Shown here in pieces: positions 1 through 5,281 of a DNA stretch of 6,526 bases. Both the position numbers and the translations under genes were made by a program. This DNA comes from an uncultured Oscillospiraceae bacterium. Lineage in GTDB: Bacteria; Bacillota; Clostridia; Oscillospirales; Ruminococcaceae. The stretch lies in assembly GCA_958427155.1 (NCBI GenBank), contig CAUABB010000085.1, positions 1 through 6,526 of the forward strand, read 5' to 3'. The notes beneath the pieces were generated by a model. It saw only the letters and a program-made list of their open reading frames with translations, made no database searches and was not told the DNA's origin. How positions within the stretch are numbered: position 1 is the stretch's first letter; each line of letters starts with the position of its first letter.

Positions 1-599
1 TGCCCGGTAGCATTTTCCAGTTCATCTTTTAACTCTTTAGAGAGCTTCTCAAGATCAATCTCCGCAAGAAGTTCTTTGATTGCTTCCGCACCCATAGCCG
101 CGCGGAAATCATCCTCGTATTTTTCCCGCATATCGGCGTATTCCTTCTCAGAAAGGAGCTGCCCTTTCTCAAGAACGGTATTGCCCGGGTCAATAACAAT
201 ATATTTTGCAAAGTAAAGAACTTCTTCCAAACGACGAGGCGAAATATCCAAAATCAGCCCCATTCGAGACGGAATTCCTTTAAAATACCAAATATGGGAA
301 ACTGGGGCCGCAAGTTTAATATGCCCCATCCGCTCACGGCGGACCTTGGAACGGGTAACTTCAACACCACAGCGGTCACAAATCTTTCCTTTATAACGAA
401 GGCGTTTATATTTTCCGCAGTGACACTCCCAATCCTTTGTAGGCCCAAAGATACGTTCGCAGAATAGACCGTCACGCTCCGGTTTCAAAGTCCTGTAGTT
501 TATAGTTTCCGGCTTCTTTACTTCTCCATAAGACCATTCAAGAATCTGCTCAGGTGACGCCAAACCTATTTTAATTGACTCAAACACGTTAAATTCCAT
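1..599 (-). CDS. rpoC: RNA polymerase beta' subunit, N-terminal part (cut by window edge)
   Basis: This is the start of the beta' subunit, which forms one pincer of the RNA polymerase clamp and carries the catalytic Mg2+ site in a part beyond the window. The frame is open for 199 codons from the ATG and runs off the left edge. It begins MEFNVFESIKIGLASPEQI and contains the family's N-terminal zinc-binding element: C59, C61, C74 and C77 in the pattern CxC-x12-CxxC, inside the WECHCGKYKR and CDRCGVEVTR blocks. The motif GHIKLAAPVSHIWYFKG follows, which is also typical. The lid, rudder and NADFDGD active-site motif lie outside the window. The start is fixed by an AAAGGAG site 8 nt upstream. The gene lies 15 nt after rpoB, so the two are translated from one message. 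No break or oddity is seen. Confidence 0.98.
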   Translation of the reverse strand, partial: MEFNVFESIKIGLASPEQILEWSYGEVKKPETINYRTLKPERDGLFCERIFGPTKDWECHCGKYKRLRYKGKICDRCGVEVTRSKVRRERMGHIKLAAPVSHIWYFKGIPSRMGLILDISPRRLEEVLYFAKYIVIDPGNTVLEKGQLLSEKEYADMREKYEDDFRAAMGAEAIKELLAEIDLEKLSKELKDELENATG

Positions 600-607
600 T
601 CAGACGT

Positions 608-614
608 CTCCTTT
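608..614 (-). promoter_or_regulatory. Ribosome-binding site of rpoC
   Basis: The sequence AAAGGAG on the minus strand ends 8 nt before the rpoC ATG. It fills the 15-nt gap that begins right after the rpoB TAG stop. It is close to the Shine-Dalgarno consensus and is clearly stronger than the site in front of rpoB. Confidence 0.85.
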
Positions 615-3600
615 CTATCTATCCAAATCGTCGCTGTTATCGTTTTCGTCTAAAACTTCGTCCAGGTCGAAATCAAGTTCATCGTCATATTCTTCCTGTA
701 CATCTTCTTCAGCATCATCCAGCTCAGCATGCTCTACGCCGTAACCTTCCAGATCACCCTCAACCTCTACAAGATTATTGAGGACTTCGTCATCCATATG
801 CTGCAAACCGATGTCATCGTCATCATCAAAGGACTGCTTAAGGTCGATCTCCTCGTTGTCCTTATCCAAAACCTTAACATCAAGGCCCAAAGACTGAAGC
901 TCTTTAACAAGAACCTTAAAGGATTCCGGAATACCCGGAGTCGGGACATTCTGACCCTTGACAATTGCTTCATAAGTCTTGACACGGCCCACAACGTCGT
1001 CCGACTTGACCGTCAAAATTTCCTGAAGCGTATAAGCTGCGCCATAGGCCTCCAGTGCCCAAACCTCCATCTCTCCAAACCGCTGGCCACCGAACTGAGC
1101 TTTACCACCCAAAGGCTGCTGGGTAACAAGAGAATATGGACCGGTGGACCGGGCGTGAATCTTATCGTCAACCAGATGATGAAGCTTTAAGAAGTACATA
1201 TAACCAACTGTGACCGGATTGTCAAAAGGCTCACCGGTACGTCCATCATAAAGCTGAGTCTTACCATCTTCGCTGTATCCCGCTTCTTTCAGGCACTCAC
1301 GAATATCCTCCTCATGCGCGCCATCAAAGACCGGAGTCATAATTTTCCAGCCAAGAGCTTTCGCTGCATAACCCAGGTGGACTTCAAGCACCTGCCCGAT
1401 ATTCATACGAGAAGGAACACCCAACGGATTCAAAACGATATCAAGCGGGGTACCATCTGGTAGGAACGGCATATCCTCCTGAGGAAGAATACGGGAAACA
1501 ACACCTTTATTTCCGTGGCGACCCGCCATTTTATCACCGACACTAATTTTACGCTTCTGAGCAATGTAGCAGCGAACAACCATATTGACACCTGGAGAAA
1601 GCTCGTCACAGTTCTGACGGGTAAACACTTTTACATCAACAATTGTGCCAGACTCACCGTGCGGAACTTTCAAAGAGGTATCACGGACTTCACGAGCTTT
1701 TTCGCCAAAGATGGCGCGAAGCAAACGTTCCTCCGCAGTCAACTCAGTTTCACCCTTGGGCGTGACTTTACCAACCAGAATGTCACCGGCACGGACTTCT
1801 GCACCGATCCGAATAATACCGCGTTCGTCAAGATCTTTAAGAGCATCCTCGCCGACATTCGGAATATCACGGGTGATCTCTTCCGGCCCAAGCTTGGTAT
1901 CACGCGCCTCAATTTCATACTCTTCAATATGAATTGACGTAAAGACATCGTCGCGGACAATTTTTTCGTTAATCAGGACAGCGTCCTCATAGTTATAACC
2001 TTCCCAGGTCATGAAACCGATCAATACGTTTTTACCGAGACTAATCTCTCCATTACAGGTAGCAGGGCCGTCAGCCAAAACCTGACCTTTTTTCACCCGC
2101 TCTCCTTTTACCACAATGGGGCGCTGATTCACACAAGTTCCCTGGTTGGAACGCTTGAATTTTATCAACTTATAAAGCTGTGTGGCACCGCTGTCTTCTT
2201 TGAGAACAATTTCATCAGCTGAAACTTTTTCAACAACGCCATCGTGCTTGGAAACAACCGTAACGCCAGAGTCAACGGCCGCCTTATATTCCATACCAGT
2301 ACCAACAATCGGGGACTCTGTTTTAAGAAGCGGAACAGCCTGCCGCTGCATGTTTGAACCCATCAACGCACGGTTAGCATCATCATTTTCAAGAAAGGGG
2401 ATCATCGCGGTTGCGACAGAGACAACCATTTTTGGAGAAACGTCCATGTAATCTACACGTTCCCGCTCAATTTCCAGAATTTCGTCCAGGTGACGGGCAT
2501 TGACACGAGGGCGTGCAAGACGGCCCTGCTCGTCAAGCGGTTCATTCGCCTGAGCAACAACGTAAGCGTCTTCCACATCAGCAGTCATATAGACAACCTC
2601 ATCAGTGACAATACCGGTTTCTTTATCAACCTTACGATAAGGAGCTTCAATAAAACCGTACTCGTTGATTCGTGCAAAAGTAGCGAGGTAGGAAATCAAT
2701 CCGATATTTGGACCTTCTGGCGTTTCAATCGGACACATACGACCATAGTGACTATAGTGAACGTCACGGACCTCGAAAGACGCACGGTCACGGGACAGAC
2801 CACCAGGGCCAAGTGCAGATAAACGACGTTTATGTGTTAACTCTGCCAAAGGGTTGGTCTGATCCATAAACTGGGAAAGCGGAGAGGAGCCAAAAAACTC
2901 CTTAATCGCCGCAACGACCGGACGGATATTAATCAATGCCTGCGGAGTAACGACATCCATATCCTGCGCCTGCAGAGTCATGCGCTCGCGGACAACCCGT
3001 TCCATCCGAGAAAATCCAATCCGGAACTGATTCTGAAGCAATTCGCCAACTGAACGGATCCGGCGATTTCCAAGATGGTCAATATCGTCCACCGAACCAA
3101 TCCCATAAACCAGATTATTCAGGTAGTTGACGGTAGCAAAAATATCATCCTTAATAATATGTTTTGGAATCAGCTCATCCGCATGGGCTGCGATGGCTTC
3201 TTTAAGAGCATCTTCGCCTTCTGTAGTTTCAAGAATCTTTTTCAGCACCTTGAAACGGACTTTTTCATTGATCCCAAGGGATTCCACATCTAACTCGCCG
3301 ACATAGTCATGGATATCAACCATGCCGTTCGAAATAATTTTGACTGTTTTCCCATCCTCAAGCGTGACAAACGCCGTATCAACACCGGCTTTTTCAATCG
3401 TTTCCGCCAGTTCGCGGGTAACCTTTACACCAGCGTCCGCAAGCAGCTCACCTGTCATCTCATTGATAATAGGCTGAGACAAAGTCTGTCCAATTAAACG
3501 GGCACCGATGGCAAGCTTTTTATTGTATTTATAGCGTCCAACACGGGAAAGATCATACCGCCGGTCATCAAAGAAAAGATTGCGGATATGAGTAATTGCG

Positions 3601-4406
3601 CTTTCTACTGTTGGTGGTTCACCCGGACGAAGTTTCCTGTAAACCTCCAGAAGAGCCTCTTCACCGTTTTTGGTAGTATCCTTATTTTGAATAGTGGCAA
3701 CCAGCCTTTCATCTTCTCCGAACACATCATAAATCTCGCTATCAGAGCCGACATACTCGGTAAAACTGTCTGTAAAGCCACCCTCCACGTTATCTTTAAT
3801 CCGCAGTAATGCACGCAGAAAAACGGTAACTGGAATCTTCCTGTTTTTATCAATCCTCACATAGAAAATATCGTTTGAATCAGTCTCATATTCCAACCAC
3901 GCACCACGATTCGGGATAACAGTTGTCGCATAAAGAGACTTTCCTGTTTTGTCAAACGACTCGCTATAATAAACGCCTGGAGAACGAACTAACTGAGAGA
4001 CAATAACGCGTTCTGCGCCATTGATGACAAAAGTACCGCTTTCGGTCATCAGAGGGAAATCACCCAGAAAAATTTCCTGCTCCTTAACCTCACCGGTTTC
4101 CTTATTGAGAAGGCGAGCTTTAACGCGAAGAGGAGCAGCATAAGTTACGTCCCGCTCTTTACACTCCTCCACACTATATTTCGGCTCCGCATCCAAATGA
4201 TAGTCGACAAAGTCCAACACGAGATTACCAGTGTAATCGGTAATGGCGGACATATCGTCAAAAACTTCCTTCAAACCCTTTTCAAGAAACCACCGGTACG
4301 AATTTTTCTGCACTTCAATGAGATTGGGCATTTCCAAAACCTCGTTGATCCGCGAAAAACTCATCCGTACATTTTTCCCGAGTTTCACCGGCTTGACATT
4401 TACCAT
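615..4406 (-). CDS. rpoB: RNA polymerase beta subunit
   Basis: This is the complete 1263-residue beta subunit, which with beta' forms the RNA polymerase active site and holds the rifamycin pocket. Landmarks in order: an N-terminal block SFSRINEVLEMPNLIEVQKN (16-35); the Rif cluster FFGSSPLSQFMDQTNPL continuing into THKRRLSALGPGGL (504-537), with D515, H525 and S530 all of the rifamycin-sensitive type; GYNYEDAV (803-810), whose E807 and D808 match E. coli E813/D814; ISVGDKMAGRHGNKG (954-968), whose K959 and K967 match the active-site lysines K1065/K1073; and TGPYSLVTQQPLGGKAQFGG (1088-1107). The E. coli lineage-specific insertions are absent. The last 80 or so residues form a very acidic tail, making the protein about 70 residues longer than my recollection of the Bacillus subtilis protein (1193). 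An in-frame TAA directly before the ATG rules out an earlier start. The Shine-Dalgarno is weak: GGAG lies 11 nt upstream. The gene is followed by rpoC and driven by its own consensus promoter. Confidence 0.99.
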   Translation of the reverse strand: MVNVKPVKLGKNVRMSFSRINEVLEMPNLIEVQKNSYRWFLEKGLKEVFDDMSAITDYTGNLVLDFVDYHLDAEPKYSVEECKERDVTYAAPLRVKARLLNKETGEVKEQEIFLGDFPLMTESGTFVINGAERVIVSQLVRSPGVYYSESFDKTGKSLYATTVIPNRGAWLEYETDSNDIFYVRIDKNRKIPVTVFLRALLRIKDNVEGGFTDSFTEYVGSDSEIYDVFGEDERLVATIQNKDTTKNGEEALLEVYRKLRPGEPPTVESAITHIRNLFFDDRRYDLSRVGRYKYNKKLAIGARLIGQTLSQPIINEMTGELLADAGVKVTRELAETIEKAGVDTAFVTLEDGKTVKIISNGMVDIHDYVGELDVESLGINEKVRFKVLKKILETTEGEDALKEAIAAHADELIPKHIIKDDIFATVNYLNNLVYGIGSVDDIDHLGNRRIRSVGELLQNQFRIGFSRMERVVRERMTLQAQDMDVVTPQALINIRPVVAAIKEFFGSSPLSQFMDQTNPLAELTHKRRLSALGPGGLSRDRASFEVRDVHYSHYGRMCPIETPEGPNIGLISYLATFARINEYGFIEAPYRKVDKETGIVTDEVVYMTADVEDAYVVAQANEPLDEQGRLARPRVNARHLDEILEIERERVDYMDVSPKMVVSVATAMIPFLENDDANRALMGSNMQRQAVPLLKTESPIVGTGMEYKAAVDSGVTVVSKHDGVVEKVSADEIVLKEDSGATQLYKLIKFKRSNQGTCVNQRPIVVKGERVKKGQVLADGPATCNGEISLGKNVLIGFMTWEGYNYEDAVLINEKIVRDDVFTSIHIEEYEIEARDTKLGPEEITRDIPNVGEDALKDLDERGIIRIGAEVRAGDILVGKVTPKGETELTAEERLLRAIFGEKAREVRDTSLKVPHGESGTIVDVKVFTRQNCDELSPGVNMVVRCYIAQKRKISVGDKMAGRHGNKGVVSRILPQEDMPFLPDGTPLDIVLNPLGVPSRMNIGQVLEVHLGYAAKALGWKIMTPVFDGAHEEDIRECLKEAGYSEDGKTQLYDGRTGEPFDNPVTVGYMYFLKLHHLVDDKIHARSTGPYSLVTQQPLGGKAQFGGQRFGEMEVWALEAYGAAYTLQEILTVKSDDVVGRVKTYEAIVKGQNVPTPGIPESFKVLVKELQSLGLDVKVLDKDNEEIDLKQSFDDDDDIGLQHMDDEVLNNLVEVEGDLEGYGVEHAELDDAEEDVQEEYDDELDFDLDEVLDENDNSDDLDR

Positions 4407-4482
4407 TTACTCAACCACTCCATTCTTCCGACTCACTATTCACTCAAACAACCCACTTGTTAAAACAACCAAATTGCGGGGC

Positions 4483-4508
4483 GAAACAGGATGTGATTTC
4501 TCTGTTTC
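4483..4508 (-). other. Leader stem-loop 3
   Basis: GAAACAG and CTGTTTC form a perfect 7-bp stem around a 12-nt loop in the rpoB leader. On the mRNA it is followed by GCCCCGC and not by a U-run, so it is not a terminator as it stands. A structural or regulatory role is only inferred. Confidence 0.45.
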
Positions 4509-4515
4509 AACTATT

Positions 4516-4533
4516 CTTTTTGCTCTGAAAAAG
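4516..4533 (-). other. Leader stem-loop 2 (A/U-only core)
   Basis: CTTTTT and AAAAAG form a 6-bp stem around a 6-nt loop. It is weak by itself. Its AAAAAG arm could also pair with the UUUUU that ends stem-loop 1, so the two could be mutually exclusive. This is an inference from the sequence. Confidence 0.35.
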
Positions 4534-4536
4534 CTG

Positions 4537-4572
4537 CAAAAATGGAGTTTTTAGGCACAAAACCCCATTTTG
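4537..4572 (-). other. 5'-proximal, terminator-like hairpin in the rpoB leader
   Basis: Near the predicted 5' end of the rpoB message, CAAAATGGGGTTTT can pair with AAAACTCCATTTTTG. The stem has about 14 pairs, one G-U pair and a single bulged U, with a loop of about 7 nt (GUGCCUA). The core UGGGGUUUU/AAAACUCCA is followed directly by UUUUUG, which resembles an intrinsic terminator or attenuator. It could also act as a 5' stem that protects the mRNA from 5'-end-dependent nucleases. The hairpin starts only about 8 nt after the predicted start site. Confidence 0.6.
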
Positions 4573-4584
4573 ATACAGTATATC

Positions 4585-4613
4585 ATTATAATACAAGCCA
4601 TTTCTCCTGTCAA
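4585..4613 (-). promoter_or_regulatory. Consensus housekeeping promoter of rpoB-rpoC
   Basis: The -35 box TTGACA (4613-4608) and -10 box TATAAT (4590-4585) are both exact consensus and are separated by the optimal 17 bp. The A/T tract at 4618-4635 lies just upstream, where an UP element would bind the alpha subunit. The start site is predicted near 4579. This is the only good promoter before rpoB, so beta and beta' synthesis probably depends on it. Confidence 0.92.
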
Positions 4614-4617
4614 GCCC

Positions 4618-4635
4618 TTTTAAAAAAGAAAATTT
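4618..4635 (-). promoter_or_regulatory. A/T-rich UP-element-like tract upstream of the rpoB promoter
   Basis: The tract AAATTTTCTTTTTTAAAA on the minus strand ends 4 nt before the -35 box, at about -40 to -57 relative to the predicted start. Its composition and position match UP elements. Binding by the alpha C-terminal domain is inferred. The remaining stretch from 4636 to 4730 is A/T-rich, and I see nothing definable in it. Confidence 0.5.
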
Positions 4636-4730
4636 CATATCATCTTTCCACCCTCTGAAAGCCGATTTGGATATCGTCAACTCTTCATAAAAATTACTCT
4701 TTTCCAAATTTTAGGACATAAAAACAAAAG

Positions 4731-4773
4731 TTATACAAAAACTCCTGAAAAGCGTTTTTGCTTCTCAGGAGTT
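4731..4773 (-). terminator. Intrinsic terminator after the Rrf2-family gene
   Basis: AACTCCTGA (4740-4748) and TCAGGAGTT (4765-4773) form a 9-bp stem that is extended inward, after one mismatch, by 4 more pairs (AAGC/GCTT) around a 6-nt loop. On the minus strand the 3' arm runs into TTTTTG and further T-rich sequence. It sits 37 nt after the regulator's stop codon. The plus-strand side lacks a T-run, so the terminator works for minus-strand transcripts. It probably ends the dnaG-rpoD-regulator message as well as the regulator's own, and insulates the rpoB promoter. Confidence 0.88.
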
Positions 4774-4810
4774 AATCTTTACTGCCTTATCCAATTGCAT
4801 AACAATAACA

Positions 4811-5218
4811 TTACACAAGCATATCCAGTGTTACCTGTTCAAGCCGATTCTGAACTAGTTCCGAAATTTCTCTGAAAATTTCCTGTGCCTTACAGGGGCC
4901 ATAACAGGTTTCAGGATTAACGCGGCTGCATCCATTTTCCGGATTGAGACAACGGCTGAAATAATATGTACCCTCTACTGTTTCCACAATCTCTTTCAAA
5001 GTAATCTCCTTTGCAGGTCTGGCCAACTCATACCCCCCCTGCATCCCCTTAAAAGATTTTACAATTCCATTTGCTGCGAATTTCCGCAAAATTTTCAATG
5101 CAAACCGTAAGGTAACTTCCGCATTCTCTGAAATAGTTTTAGCATCTACACGCTTTCCAACACGCGCCATATAGACCATCATCCGGATACTGTAATCAGC
5201 TTCCAACGTTATATGCAT
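4811..5218 (-). CDS. Rrf2-family transcriptional regulator with four-cysteine (Fe-S type) motif
   Basis: This is a 135-residue winged-helix regulator of the Rrf2 family (IscR, NsrR, RirA, CymR), whose members often sense iron-sulfur status, nitric oxide, iron or redox state. The N-terminus MHITLEADYSIRMMVYMA is the family signature. The helix-turn-helix lies at about 24-50 (VDAKTISENAEVTLRFALKI), and the wing is GMQGGYELARP (58-68). C90, C97, C105 and C109 follow in the dimerisation/sensor segment, where IscR and NsrR bind a cluster. D8 aligns by position with the aspartate ligand reported for Streptomyces NsrR. I chose the ATG at 5218 over an in-frame GTG at 5230: AAGGGTGG lies 8 nt before the ATG, the GTG would be within about 10 nt of the predicted RNA start, and family proteins begin at this position. 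The gene has its own promoter with a dyad, so autoregulation is likely. Its exact signal and targets cannot be told. Confidence 0.9.
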   Translation of the reverse strand: MHITLEADYSIRMMVYMARVGKRVDAKTISENAEVTLRFALKILRKFAANGIVKSFKGMQGGYELARPAKEITLKEIVETVEGTYYFSRCLNPENGCSRVNPETCYGPCKAQEIFREISELVQNRLEQVTLDMLV

Positions 5219-5240
5219 ACCTTTGCCCACCCTTCACGGC

Positions 5241-5267
5241 TTTATTATACCATTTTGGTAGACTATA
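5241..5267 (-). promoter_or_regulatory. Operator-like dyad in the promoter of the Rrf2-family gene
   Basis: An imperfect inverted repeat is centred on TACCA-AAA-TGGTA, which is perfect over those 5-bp arms. The full arms (TATAGTCTACCA and TGGTATAATAAA) match at 9 of 12 positions. The dyad lies between the -35 and -10 boxes and covers the -10. Its size of about 27 bp and its placement suit a dimeric Rrf2 repressor acting on its own gene. Binding is inferred. Confidence 0.6.
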
Positions 5268-5273
5268 TGTCAA
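5244..5273 (-). promoter_or_regulatory. Promoter of the Rrf2-family regulator
   Basis: The -35 box TTGACA (5273-5268) and -10 box TATAAT (5249-5244) are exact consensus with an 18-bp spacer. The predicted start is near 5237, only about 19 nt before the preferred ATG. The -35 begins 8 nt after the last base of the rpoD stop codon, so the promoter lies right behind rpoD. Confidence 0.88.
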
Positions 5274-5281
5274 TGTTTCCA

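Larger units (their letters stand above)
4407..4579 (-). other. Structured 5' leader of the rpoB-rpoC mRNA
   Basis: If transcription starts about 6-7 nt after the -10 box (near 4579), the message carries an untranslated leader of about 173 nt. Three stem-loops lie in its first 100 nt, listed separately. The last 75 nt or so (4407-4482) contain a short direct repeat GGTTGTTT and no clear structure. I see no known riboswitch or ribosomal-protein leader motif, and no convincing coding sequence apart from a 7-codon ORF that overlaps the rpoB start (4400-4423). Confidence 0.6.

Noticed and set aside
254..475. Minus-strand ORFs of 60 and 73 codons at the left end (29-211 and 254-475)
   Set aside because: They lie in other frames of rpoC, whose true frame is open for all 199 codons and carries the zinc-binding cysteines.
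729..1190. 153-codon ORF on the plus strand inside rpoB
   Set aside because: It is antisense to the conserved C-terminal third and tail of rpoB, with no family resemblance. It is a shadow of the real gene, as are the other plus-strand ORFs at 1515-1937, 2490-2822, 3588-3809 and 5946-6236.
4537..4572. Plus-strand terminator, since the hairpin also ends in TTTTG in that direction
   Set aside because: No plus-strand gene reads into it. The symmetry follows from the A/T-rich arms.
4507..4707. 66-codon ORF on the minus strand between the regulator and rpoB
   Set aside because: It spans the exact-consensus rpoB promoter, the UP-like tract and the leader hairpin. It has no clear Shine-Dalgarno and resembles no family I know.
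5219..5230. GTG start that would add four residues to the Rrf2 regulator
   Set aside because: The GTG is only about 7 nt after the predicted RNA start, with AAGG directly abutting it. The ATG at 5218 has AAGGGTGG at 8 nt and matches where family proteins begin.
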